DNA from: Eulemur rufifrons
Lineage: Eukaryota; Chordata; Mammalia; Primates; Lemuridae
Reading direction: 5' to 3'
Assembly: GCF_041146395.1 (NCBI RefSeq)
Contig: NC_091001.1
Span: forward strand, 103,996,965-104,060,964
Length of the DNA stretch: 64,000 bases
Below, piece by piece: positions 1-9,960 of this stretch. The first letter of the stretch is position 1. The number at the start of each line of letters is the position of its first letter. A program made the translations under genes and the position numbers. The notes below the pieces were generated by a model, which saw only the letters and a program-made list of their open reading frames with translations, was not told the origin of the DNA and searched no databases.

Positions 1-857
1 CTTGTTTGTCCTCCCTAGTTTTCTTCTCCAAGCTGAAGTATCATTCTTCCTTCCAATTTGCCTTCAACCTCATTATTGCCCACCTTATGTGTTACAGCCA
101 TTCTAGTGGGTGTGCAGTTGCATCTCATCGTGGTTTTAGTTTGCGTCCCTCCAATGATGATTCATGCTGGGTGTCTTTTCTTGTGCCCTTCTACTATGTT
201 TTCTTCTAAAAGTTTTTATTGTTTGAGCTCTTGCCTGTAAGCATATGATCCATTTAGAGTTAATTTTTGTGTATGGTTTGAGGTAAAGGCCTAAGTGCAT
301 CTTTTATGTGAATATTCAATTGTTCCATCCTCATTTCTCAAATAGACTATCTTTTCCCCAAGAATTGCCTTGGCATCTTTGTCAAAAACCAGCTGACTGA
401 TAACATAATGCTTTTTTCTGTACTTTCAGTTCTAGTCCACTGATTTACATCTAGACCTATGCCTCTCTTTATGAGGGCCACACTGTCTTGATTAGTGCAG
501 CTTTATAAAAGTTTTGGAATTGGAAAGTCAAAGTCCTCCCACTTTGTTCTTTTTCAAAAACATTTGGCTATTATGTGTGCTTTGCATTTCCATGTACACT
601 TTAGGTTTTGCAAAAGCATCCACTGGAAGTTTGGTGGGAACTGTAGTGAAGCTAGAGGTCAATTTGGGGAGAATTGTCATCTTAACAATATTGAATCATT
701 TAATCCATAAACAGAGAATGCTTCCTCATTTATTTAAATCTTTAATTTCTGTAAGCAAAATTTTGTAATTTTCAATGTATAATTCTTACACTCCTTTTGT
801 TAAAGTTTTTTTTTTTTTTTTCTATTATTCTTTTTTGTTGACATTGTGAATGGAATG
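1..857 (-). mobile_element. Old L1 LINE fragment, ORF2 3' portion to 3'UTR
   Basis: Read on the plus strand this follows the antisense of an L1. First comes the 3'UTR-like stretch near 100-180 (a 'TGTGCAGTTGCATCTCATCG' block). Then come the ORF2 blocks around 430-540 (antisense of 'dialect' common to all mammalian L1, with CTGTCTTGATTAGTGCAGC) and 'TTAACAATATTGA' near 682. It ends near 'ATTGTGAATGGAA' at 843-856. Divergence is high and all frames are broken, so this is an L1M-age dead copy. It is truncated by the window edge on the left. The short frames at 6-768 are chance frames on the wrong strand of the LINE. Confidence 0.85.
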
Positions 858-1411
858 CCCTAAATGTCTTTAAAAAACCCTCTGGTTTTGGCAGGCCTGT
901 CACCTGCCTTCCTCAGTAGCCAGTAGCTACCACACTGGGTCTTCCTTATTTGAGTTTTAAAAGGATCGTTGTCTCTCAGGTAACAGAAGCAAGCAGTGAG
1001 CCGAGGGCAGGGGAAGGATGATATCATGTCTCCTTCTTTCTGCTTCTGCCCTTTCTGACTCTCCATGCACAAGGCAGAAGCAGAAAGAGCACAGATTATA
1101 TATGATTCCTTGGGTACGATTACTCATACCTGTTCTCTCTCCCTCTGGCCTGTAATGGCTTCGTGAGCAGGAAGCCAGCAAGTCAGTGGCAGAAGGCGAC
1201 GTGTATATATCAAAGCCCCTGACTAGAGAGGGACCAGCTCTCCACAGCACCACAGAGTGACCATCTCCGTCACTTTACTAATTGGTTCGAGCTTCTGTCC
1301 TCTATTCTGGTCACTGCTCTATTTTTGCCAGCAGGGCTTGTGAAGACCTGTTCATTCCTCCCCTCCAGTGTTCTTTGGTGAAAAGAGGGCTAATCAGGAC
1401 CAGGACAGCTG
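858..1411. other. Unassigned sequence
   Basis: No repeat family recognised. On the minus strand, 1231-1131 is bounded by a pyrimidine-rich AG (CCCTCTCTAG) and by CAG|GTATGAG, so it could be read as a 101-bp exon, but nothing in the peptide is recognisable. See findings. Confidence 0.4.
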
Positions 1412-1505
1412 GCTGTGAGCCTTGGTGAGCTCGCTTAGACAAGTGACTGCACCTCTATGGCTTCGGTTTGCCTTGTGCAGAATGAGGAAATTTTACTGCT
1501 TGAAC
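1412..1505 (+). repeat. MIR SINE fragment
   Basis: Matches the core-to-3' part of MIR: 'TTAGACAAGTGACTGCACCT' followed by a degraded CTCAGTTT..TGTAAAATG block. Ancient tRNA-derived SINE, heavily mutated. Confidence 0.6.
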
Positions 1506-3351
1506 CCTAAGGATTTGCTTAGGTCTGACATCCTCGGGTCAACTGCACAGAGGAACAGATTGATGCATTCAGAAAGGCGATGTCTTGTCCACGTCTTGTA
1601 GGCAACAGGAAGTGTTTAATGCAATTGCACTGGGCAACAATAACCTGGGCCCAAAAGGACAGAGATTCCCTTGACCTTGTACTCAACCTGAAAACCCTGT
1701 TGAAGAAACTCTCTGGACTCTTTTTCTCTTTATGCCTACACTAACCCTTTCACTGATGCAGGTCTGAAAAAGATGTTTTTTTTAAAAAAGTATGTTAATG
1801 AGTACAGATGACCTAGTACTGACGGAACATCCTATGGCTGCCCTCAACCCCATCTAGGCATAGCATCCAGGTAGCTCACAGTCTAGAAGGCCCCAGGGAT
1901 CAACGGCATTAACTGCAGCCAGGGGCAAGGTGGTAGCCTGCATAGCTGAGCAGTCATCTTAAGTTTGGACCAATGGAATTGTCCTACTGGGAACAATTAA
2001 TGTGCCTCTTTAGATCTAAATTAATGAGGGCCTGATCCATTCATTGGCAGCCAGGATGAAGAGACCCCGGTACCCAGTGATAATTAGGAACAATGCCAAT
2101 CTGGGCTCTGTGCCTAGTGGGCCAAAAGCATCATACCCATAGGAAGGCACCTTGGGGTTCGCGTCAAACTGCATCCCTAAATATACACAGTCAAATCCCA
2201 CTGCGTGGGGCCGTTGCAATTGAGATTAAGCAGCAAAGGCCAAGAAGCAAGGATATTTATTAGCTTCTGGGAACTGGAACTAACACTCTGGTTTGCAGAA
2301 ATGTGGCTAAGATCATGTGAATGGTCAGATATGGAGTCAGGGTTTTAAACGAAGTCTTTATGACAACAAACCTGAGTTTTTTTATCCCTTGCCACAATCT
2401 ATGATCAAAAGGCAAGTGGGACTGAGGTGTGGGGGAAGTTGGGTTCTTGCTGAGCCACTGGCCAGTGGTCTAAGCTCCTTTGAAGTGTAATAGTACCAAA
2501 ACTTCACTCTTGAAAACATCAGGAAGCAGCCTCATCTGCAAGGCTGAAAACCTTCTTAGCACTTCACTCCTGGCCAGGAAAAACAATGGGGATACACAAC
2601 TTTCTGCTAAGAGATACGGATTCTAATGCTGGCTCCATCATCAAGCAAGTGTCCCTAAATAAGACATTCCAACCACTTGTGTCCCAGTCTCCTTATTTAC
2701 AAATTAGTGACATTAATTTGTACCCTACATATTTCTCAGTGATAATGTACTCAAAAGACAGTATCTGGAGAGGGAAATGCTTAATCAAAGAGGTTCTATG
2801 ATACATAAAATTTTTTTTGTCTAATCCTGGCTTCATTGACATTTCTGAGTAGCTACAGGAAAATCACCCTTCCTCCCCGGGCCCCAGTCTTCTTAACTGT
2901 ATAATGGAGGGAATGATTCATATTTCTTTTGGGGATCATCTAGCTCATGTTTTTTGGCAAGGCCCAGCACATTTTGCCCACTCACCCTGTAGAAATGTGG
3001 ACACCCTCCAAACAAGAGGGTGGATAAGTTCCCCCATTGGATCTGCCAGTGCAGAGAAGGGAAGTTGAGGGTCTCACTGGTTTCACTGGATAGCCAGTTT
3101 TGGTATACTCGGTCAGTTGGTGTGCCATGATGCCCACCAAAGGTCACAGTCTTTTTTTGGGAATCAGGGAGCAAAACCAGATGCATTGGCTCCAATACAC
3201 ATTTGCCAGAGTTTGGGGGATGTGTGTATGGGGTGGGGCAGGGAGCTGTCCTTTAAATCATACTAGAAGTAAAAACACCAGATCTCCAACAGGCTGAAGT
3301 GTGGGTCATACTTGAGATGGTAAAACTCCCCCACTAGAAAGAATAATAATG
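1506..3351. other. Unassigned, mostly unique sequence
   Basis: About 1.85 kb in which I recognise no repeat, RNA or supported gene. A 67-codon minus-strand frame at 2219-2016 and a 100-codon one at 3195-2893 are open but match nothing I know. The latter contains a donor-like CAGG|GTGAGT near 2976-2985 (minus strand), downstream of a CTGGCAG acceptor-like site. I treat both as chance. Confidence 0.4.
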
Positions 3352-3480
3352 AAAGAAACAGATTTGAGAGCCAGGCAGAGCTAGACTGGAATCCCAGCTC
3401 TCCCACACACCAGCTGTGTGACCTTGGACGCGGCTCTCAGCCTGCTGCCCCACAGCTTTTCTGTCTGCTGTGACAGTGTG
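3352..3480 (+). repeat. MIR SINE fragment
   Basis: Contains the 5' and core MIR phrases: 'GAGAGCCAGGCAGAGCTAGA', then 'CCCAGCTCTCCCACACACCA' and 'GCTGTGTGACCTTGGACG'. The 3' part is lost. Confidence 0.8.
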
Positions 3481-5345
3481 TCTGGGAAGCAAAACTCGTT
3501 GTTTGTTTATTTATTTTGGTGGGAAGAGTGGCAGGTCTTTTCTATCTGATGGCCCAGGGATCTTCTCTGCCTTGGTTGGCCAACTAAAGGGAGTCTGGGG
3601 ACATTTTCTGGCCTAACAAAGCTACCCCTTCCTGACAGTCTTGGTTAGTAGAATTGACAAGTAAAAAAGCAGTGGACACATTTTCACAGGGGCCAAGGAA
3701 CCTTCTGGAAAGAAAGAGGCTGGGATTTTAACTCCTGTTTGGGGATTTACTGTTACTAGATCCTCTCTGGGAAAATAAGGCAGCCCCTACTCAGTCCATT
3801 GTCAGGAGGGTAGGAGGATCTCCGTGGCCCAGACTCGATACCAGGTGTGTTGAGAGGGAAAGGTGAAATCTTGCAGGACATGTGGCTGAGGATGGATGGA
3901 GCCCCTGTAGACCCAGCTGTGGTGGCCGAGGAGATGGCATTTAGTTACAATGACTGAGCGTGAGTAGCAACTGCAAGAGCTGTAAGCTTGGGAGCACTGG
4001 GCCAGGCAGGATCAGGCCAGTAAGGGCGTCACAGAACCTGCACACTCAGTCTGTCCAGGGCCAGTGTCCCACGGAAGTCCACACTGCAGCTGACCGGACT
4101 CATCTCTCTCTTCATCTGGCATTTGAAGCAGAACCAATCCCTTTGACCAGAGTAAAAAAGTTTTTTGAGAGGTTGTTGGACAGCTGGAGGTGAGACAAGA
4201 GTTGGCTTTGAGAAAGAGATAAGGAACTTCCTACTAAGGTGGGACAATGGAGGTCGGATAATTCCCTCCAGTGAAATGGCTCCTATCAGTCACATGTGCA
4301 GTGGGATTCCTGCAATCTGCCCGTACAGGTGTGTGGGGATGATTTCTCAGTGTGTCACCTGGTTCTGGCAGAGCACCTGGAACATGGTATTCCTCAACCA
4401 ATGTTAGCGCATTAAGCCCCTGGAGTAACTGTACACAAAAGGAAAGAGTTGAAGCCCAATGAGAATAGTGCTATCACTTCAACAATGTTTCTAGAAAACT
4501 CTCTCATCAGCAGCATTGTGCTGGGGTAGGAGCAGGGCAGAAAATGAACAGAACCACCCAGGATCTCAGAGGCTTACAGTATCTGGGGGCAAGTCTCATC
4601 CCCAAGCCATGGTTCTGAGAAAGGACAAATGGGCGTGGGCTGCATGAGTTAGGCTGCTGGGTTGTAAGGAATAAGGTCTCTTTGTTTACCCGACATGATG
4701 GGGGTGTATCAGAGCTACTGAGCATTGCAGAAGCCTGTACCAATGACAGGCCCAGCATTTCCCAAGGAGGCTTGCGCTACAGGGCACATCAAAGCAAACC
4801 CAGCCTCACAGGGGAGGGAGGCAAGGTATTCTCACAGGTCTTAGCAGCCACAGGTTTACTGTCAGGAAGTCTTTGAAAACAGGGTAAACAGGGGTGCCAA
4901 AGACGCCCACGGAACTGCCAGGGAGCTGGCCTTAGCGAGACGAGATGGATTAAGGCAGCTGTGGGAAGATGACCACACATGCCACTTGGAGGCAGGGCGT
5001 CTTCACCTGTCTCAGCTTTCGCTGCTCTTTTTGCTAAAACCCAACCTCTCTGTCCACCCCCACATGCCCCCTTTGCCCCATACTTCTGCTTGTCCATGCA
5101 TGTGCCAGCCTTGCATTTAGAGATGGGATTCCTGTGCCTCTGGGTCTTCTCTTTTCCAGAACAAACCTCCCACCTCCTTCTTCCTCAGGGTGGGGCAACC
5201 TCCACTGGGGTTTGGGGGTCTGGTGCTTCAGACCATTCCAGAATCCCCTGAGAGCACCCCTGCCCAGGGGCTCCCCGAGGACAGCAGCAGGCAATGGCTC
5301 AACACCGCGGGTCTTGGTTCCCCTAGGACTGCAGCTCTGAGAAAA
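3481..5345. other. Unassigned sequence, GC-moderate
   Basis: No repeat or gene recognised with confidence. GC rises towards the right end (4900-5340), where several overlapping frames of 65-100 codons are open on both strands. Simultaneous opening of many frames reflects low stop-codon density in GC-rich DNA rather than coding. Confidence 0.4.
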
Positions 5346-5349
5346 ACGT

Positions 5350-5420
5350 CTAAGTTTCTTTGTGCCTCAATTTTCTCAGTTGTAAAATGGAAATAATGAC
5401 ACAGGCTGCAACCTCAAAGC
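5350..5420 (+). repeat. MIR SINE 3' core fragment
   Basis: 'TTGTGCCTCAATTTTCTCAG' and 'TTGTAAAATGGAAATAATGA' are the hallmark MIR tail of the core, followed by ACACAGGC. Confidence 0.75.
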
Positions 5421-5659
5421 CAGGGTCTAAAGGAAGTTTGCCTCTGCCTGGAGGCTTAGGGAGCTGCATTTGTGGGGAGGATAATTTGACAAGTTTATGG
5501 AGTGAGCTCTTTTTTGGAAAGAGGCCCTTTCTTCTTGATCCTGACTATGACTCACACTGTCTGATTTACCTGCTTGGACTGAATTTTGACTTAGAAACCT
5601 TCCCACGGTTGACACACGCGCTTCCCTGGGAGCAGAGACAAAAGAAGGCCTTGGGATGA

Positions 5660-5760
5660 CCCCCAAGGTTAAGAGACACAGTTGAGTTTCAAAGAGGTCA
5701 TGTGACTTGGCCAAGGTCGTAGAGAAAGCAGGCGGCAGAGGACAAGCAGAAGGACAAGCT
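5660..5760 (-). repeat. MIR SINE fragment
   Basis: Reads as the reverse complement of MIR: 'AAAGAGGTCATGTGACTTGG' + 'CCAAGGTCGTAGAGAAAGCA' + GGCGGCAGAG, equivalent to the usual 'TTGCCCAAGGTCACACAGC' phrase on this strand. Confidence 0.65.
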
Positions 5761-5822
5761 GTCCCACAGCCCTGTTCCTGTACCAGGAGAAACTGCCCTC
5801 CCCCCGGACAGTGCTGCAAAGA

Positions 5823-5840
5823 GGCTAAATGCATTTAGCC
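5823..5840. repeat. Perfect 18-bp palindrome
   Basis: GGCTAAATGCATTTAGCC is its own exact reverse complement, with no loop. The centre TAAATGCATTTA resembles two abutting POU/homeodomain half sites. Whether any protein binds it is inference. Confidence 0.9.
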
Positions 5841-5849
5841 AAATGCACC

Positions 5850-5985
5850 TGGTTTTGATCCTTGGTTCTGCCCCCAGACCTGTTACGTTCCTTAGGGGAA
5901 GTTACTTCACCCCTTAGAGCCTCAGTTTCCCTCCTTGCCTGTCAGCTGCTGTCAGATCATTAAACTTGGCGAGGGGATTAAAACG
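5850..5985 (+). repeat. MIR SINE fragment
   Basis: 'AGGGGAAGTTACTTCACCCC', 'TTAGAGCCTCAGTTTCCCTC' and the following TCAGATCATTAAACTTGGCG..GGGATTAAAA follow the MIR core and tail. Confidence 0.75.
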
Positions 5986-6142
5986 GCATCACAAGCGAGG
6001 ACAGCTGAGAGGAGCGCACATGGTTATCACCTCTGAGCGAATCCGGGAAACTGAGGCCAGGGCTGGAGCAGCGACTTGCCCAAGGCCACGCGGCTGCCCA
6101 CGGATCCCCGCGGAGCGCTCCCCGCACGGGCGCCCCGGCCGG

Positions 6143-6157
6143 CCCCTAGATGGCGCT
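6143..6157 (+). promoter_or_regulatory. CTCF-like binding motif
   Basis: CCCCTAGATGGCGCT fits the CTCF core consensus CCASYAGRKGGCRS with one mismatch (C for A at position 3), inside a CpG island. The TGGCGCT end is typical of strong sites. Sequence match only; binding is untested. Confidence 0.5.
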
Positions 6158-6259
6158 GCTGCACCGGCCACGCCGCGCCCTGCGGGCCAGAGCCCGAGCC
6201 CAGCCGCCCTGGACGCCGTGATCGCGGGGCCGGGACAAAGGAAGGAGCGGCTGGGGCGC

Positions 6260-6274
6260 GGCCACCTGGCGGCC
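6260..6274 (-). promoter_or_regulatory. Second CTCF-like motif, opposite strand
   Basis: The reverse complement of this stretch reads GGCCGCCAGGTGGCC, containing CCGCCAGGTGGC. It matches the CTCF core except at position 3 and the last base. It lies about 115 bp right of the plus-strand motif and faces it. Confidence 0.35.
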
Positions 6275-6589
6275 TCGCGGGGACCCCTGCACTGCGGAGC
6301 AGCGCTTCTCTGCCGAGGGAACTGCCTGTCTGGGCAGGAGCGGGAGGGCCTGGGGCGCGGGGACCCCGGCCACGCCCTGCCCGCCGCTCTGCCACCAGCC
6401 TTGCAGGGCAGCAGGTGGGCTGAGCCCTCGCTAGTCTCTGCAGAGCTGGAGTGCGACACTCCTTCATGCCAGGCCCTGGTGGTGCCGTGTCTTTAGAGGC
6501 CCCTTCGTGACAGTCGCCAACCCGAGTTCCTCCAGCTTTCACCATTTTCTTGATTATTGACCCACAAAATCTGGGCTACAAGGGACAAG

Positions 6590-6700
6590 CCCAGTGACTC
6601 AGGGCAGAAGCTATGGCCAGCCATGCGGTCCTTTCAAGGCCATGAGCGTCAGTCTCCCCACCTGTAAAACGGGGATGAAGATGCCTGCCCCACGTTGTTC
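6590..6700 (+). repeat. MIR SINE fragment
   Basis: 'GTCAGTCTCCCCACCTGTAA' + AACGGGGATGAAGATGCCTGCC follows the MIR core end. Confidence 0.65.
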
Positions 6701-7084
6701 GCTTCTACACTCTACCTTCCCCGCGCTCCTGCTCACGGCGCCCACAGCGCTGGGCTCTGGGACTTCCCTGGCGAATGAGGCCCAGCGCTGGCCCTGGAGG
6801 AGGCTCAGTGGAGTCGACGGGCCAGAAGGGGACAGGAGCTTCAAAGGCACGTGCCCAGACAGAATGGGTGGCAAGAGGAGACACTCCAGGGCCAGGGAAG
6901 ATAAAGAACGCTTGTGCAAATGCCCTGGAAACCGTGCGGCCACGGTGAACGTTGTTACTGTCCCTAATGAGGGCGAGTGCGCCTCATTTTAAAGCCTCTT
7001 TCACAACTCACCTTCTTCCACTTCGAGTGCACAGGATTGGTATTCAATTCTCACACCACACGGCTTCTCTGTGGTCAAGTGGTA

Positions 7085-7265
7085 TTGGGAGCTGATTAAC
7101 AGAACAGCTTCCAGACTGGATCAGATTCCCAGCTCCACCCCACTTGCTAACTGGGTGACCCTGGGCAGGTTAATTCACCTCCCCAAGACTCAAATCAGCT
7201 GTAAAAATGGAGGTTAACAAAGGCTATGTTGTTAGCGGACCCAGTGGATTTGCAGTGATACATAT
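7085..7265 (+). repeat. MIR SINE
   Basis: Nearly complete core: 'AGATTCCCAGCTCCACCCCA', 'CTTGCTAACTGGGTGACCCT', GGGCAGGTTAATTCACCTCC, then TCAGCTGTAAAAATGGAGG. Confidence 0.8.
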
Positions 7266-7499
7266 TGCATTATGTTTTGTAACTTGGGGATCAGGAAACA
7301 TGGATCCTACTCTGACCTATTTGATCATCTAGTTGATGGGCCTTGGAGAAACCTCTTCTTGGCAATCGGATTTACTCACCCATGCAAGCTAGACATACAA
7401 GGGGCATGAGACACCTGGTGGCCCTCTGCCCCACTCCCACAACCTGCGTTCTTACAGACAGCTTTTCCATTCCATAAGGGCACAAGCAGTGTAATGATT

Positions 7500-7637
7500 A
7501 AGGGCTTTACATATAGCATAGTGGTTAACGGCATGGACTCTAGGGCCAGACTGCCTGTACTTCCCTCTAGGTATCTGACCTTGGGCAAGTCACCTGTGCC
7601 TCAGTTTGCTCATCTGTAGGATGATGATAATAATAAC
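7500..7637 (+). repeat. MIR SINE, 5' part (interrupted copy)
   Basis: 'ATAGCATAGTGGTTAACGGC', 'ATGGACTCTAGGGCCAGACT', 'CTGACCTTGGGCAAGTCACC' and 'GTGCCTCAGTTTGCTCATCT' are a good MIR 5' and core. The copy stops at GATAATAATAACAG and its tail resumes at about 8050. Confidence 0.85.
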
Positions 7638-8045
7638 AGTATAAAATGTGTCTAGACTAGGCTAAGTGGTGGTAACAAATTCAAACATGCATTAGCTCAA
7701 GGTAAAAGAAGTTTATTTCTTATAAAATAGGCCAGGGTAGTTTCAGATGAGCTGGGGATTCTGTTTCAGTCATTCAGGGGACTCAGGCCGATAGTCATTC
7801 CATCAACTGGGACACTTGATTTCCAGAGACCCTCCAAGGGAGAAGACTGTGGAAGGAAAACGTGGGAGCTCCATGGCCTGTGCCTCCGTGGAGAGGCACA
7901 TGTACCTTCAGCTCCCATTCCATTGGCCAGCACCAAGTCACATGACACACCTAACCTTGGAGGAGGCTGGGAAATGGAGTCTCAGCTGCGTACTCAGGAA
8001 GACGAGGCAGATGGATTACAGAAACCAGCCAGCAGCTTCTGTCAC
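7638..8045. mobile_element. About 400-bp insertion inside a MIR
   Basis: The two sides of this block are the two halves of one MIR, so it inserted later. AATAAC occurs at both edges (7632-7637 and 8046-8051) and could be a target duplication. The text (CAAGGTAAAAGAAGTTTATTTC at the left, 'CCATTGGCCAGCACCAAGTC' and 'GAGGCTGGGAAATGGAGTCT' at the right) resembles a common old interspersed repeat whose name I cannot give with confidence. A related stretch seems to lie at 61105-61330. Confidence 0.55.
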
Positions 8046-8170
8046 AATAACCTATTTTCTAGGGTTATTTTGTGGACAATAATACTAATTTAATATTTGT
8101 AAAGTACTTAGAATAGTGCCTGGCACATGGTCTATACTACCTCAGTATTTGCTGTTATTAGTTTCATTGT
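8046..8170 (+). repeat. MIR SINE, 3' part of the interrupted copy
   Basis: 'TTTGTAAAGTACTTAGAATA' + 'GTGCCTGGCACATGGTCTAT' and GCTGTTATTAG are the MIR 3' end, continuing the copy broken at 7637. Confidence 0.85.
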
Positions 8171-8574
8171 TATTCTTGTCCCTTAAGAGTTTGTTGAAGA
8201 TATAAACTGGGAAGCCCAGCTAGAGTTCCAGCCAGTGCTGTAGTGGGTTGTTTAGGAAGCCTCGGGACACACTCCCTTGTCAAAGCCCAGCAAATTCAGG
8301 CACAGCATGGCCACGTGAGCTTCTCCCTAAGATGTTTTGTTTCTGTACCTACGGGGAAGCTTGCTGGAAAACAGGTTCTTCCAGAGATTCTTCATGTCCT
8401 TCTGATGCCTGAGAAGAGCCTCTAGCTAGTCAGCACTTTGCCTTCACCTTTATAGCCACATACGGACCATGGGGTATAGCCACACACACCACGTTCCCTG
8501 GGGTACCAGTTCTCTCGTGCTGCCTCCCTCATGGTGCTACCAGGGCAAGAAGACAGGTGTTAGAATCAGAGAGG

Positions 8575-8795
8575 CCCAGAAACAAAGGCCAGCCAACAAT
8601 TGGATCTCACAAATGCTGAGTTGGATATTAAGTGACTTAACACCTTTGCTCTTCAGTACTTATCTGTAAAATGGAGTCAGAGGATAATGGCTGCCAGAGA
8701 GCTATTTAAGGTGAAAGTTATTGTATATGAAGCCCCAAGCACTGAGTAAGGTATAGCATGCGCTCTTACTAAGTAGTAGCTACTTTTGATTGCTC
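8575..8795 (+). repeat. MIR SINE
   Basis: Core remnant 'TTAAGTGACTTAACACCTTT' and 'TTATCTGTAAAATGGAGTCA', then the tail with GAAGCCCCAAGCACTGAG and TCTTACTAAGTAGTAGCTACT. Confidence 0.7.
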
Positions 8796-9534
8796 AGTCT
8801 TAGGTTGTCGACTCTGAATTTATAGAGTGCTTACTGCATACCACATAGAGAGGTAAAATAGGTTGGAGCAAGGGGGATTCCAAGAGTTTAGTCTTTAAAA
8901 ATGTCCATCTGCTTGTCCTGGCATGGAATCTCCTGCCCAGGACACCCAAGCCTTCAAGTGAGAAAGTGAGAGCCGTTCCTGGAAGGCGCTTCTCCTGGCC
9001 TGCTCCATCCTTTCTGAGCTCTACCTCCCGGCCCCCACCACGTCCCTGTTTCTACCCTGCTAGGAGTCCTCCAGGTCAAAGACCACTGTCAGAAATTTTT
9101 ATATGGAGATAAGAAATGAAGACTATGTTATGAAGGGAGTAAAAAGCATTGGCAATAAAACTGATAAGGACTTTAATATAATCTAATAACATTATGGAAT
9201 CTTGATATAGTCTTCAAATAACTTAACTATAGTATCTACTCTGAGGGCCCAATGTCACAAACAGTGACATTATGTAAAAGCCTCCGTATATCTATCAAGG
9301 AAATGATGATCCTAAGAGCCAGTGTACGCTGGCAATATTTACCAACCACCTTTCAAGAAAAAAAAAATGTATGTGTATGTAATTTTCATATAGATAGATG
9401 ATAGATATATAGATTATGAGTTTTACTGATATAATGTGTAGTACACAATTTACAAATATTTAAAAATAACATCCTTTATTATAAATTCCATATAGCCAAC
9501 TGATGCTCAAAGAATGCTTTCCTTAGATTTTTTT
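8796..9534. other. Unassigned sequence
   Basis: No gene or confident repeat. Contains a short TAGA-rich simple run at about 9391-9412 and an AT-rich right half. Confidence 0.4.
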
Positions 9535-9960
9535 TGTATCTTTATTGGTAATAATTAAAAACTGAAAATAATCCAAGTGACCATTGACAGATGAACACAC
9601 AAACCGTGGTAGGTCCATGCAATGAACTATTACTCAGCAGTAAAAAGGAACAAACTATGGATGCAGGTGATAGTCTGGGTGAATCTCAAGACACTGTGTG
9701 GACTGGAAGAAGCCAGAGCCAAGGGTGCATACTGTGTGGTTTCTGTTTATGTGATGTTCCAGAACATGCAAAACTGGAAATCAGATCATGTTTGCTTGCA
9801 GGGGCTGTAATGTAAGAACAGAGGGATTTGGGGGGTTCAGGAGAGGGAGAGGAGTCAAGGGAAGTGACACACTTTCATTTATTTTTGCCAAACTGTTTGT
9901 TGCATATGTTGCCAACCTATGATATCTATTGACAAAGAATGCATGTAGTTTAGACCTGAA
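9535..9960 (+). mobile_element. L1M 3' end (ORF2 terminus / 3'UTR)
   Basis: Sense L1 phrases: 'CCAAGTGACCATTGACAGAT' + GAACACACAAAC, 'AACTATTACTCAGCAGTAAA', AAGGAACAAAC, 'GGTGAATCTCAAGACACTGT', GGAAGAAGCCAGA and 'GTGATGTTCCAGAACATGCA'. This is the familiar tail of old L1M elements. The two overlapping frames at 9591-9815 are remnants or chance. Confidence 0.8.

Larger units (their letters stand above)
6040..6396. promoter_or_regulatory. CpG island
   Basis: I count about 41 CG dinucleotides between 6061 and 6396, roughly one per 8 bp, in DNA of about 75% G+C. The flanks have almost none. Sequence this CpG-dense usually survives in mammals only when unmethylated in the germ line, as at promoters or CTCF-bound elements. 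There is no TATA box and no convincing start codon or donor site nearby. Long frames here (about 6496-5966 on both strands) are open only because G+C suppresses stops. A CpG-rich MIR remnant (6046-6105, minus) forms the left edge. Could be a promoter of an unseen non-coding transcript, a distal regulatory element, or a CTCF anchor. Confidence 0.8.

Noticed and set aside
5966..6545. Overlapping frames of 115-176 codons on both strands
   Set aside because: They coincide with the CpG island, where high G+C removes stop codons in every frame at once. The longest starts at TTG.
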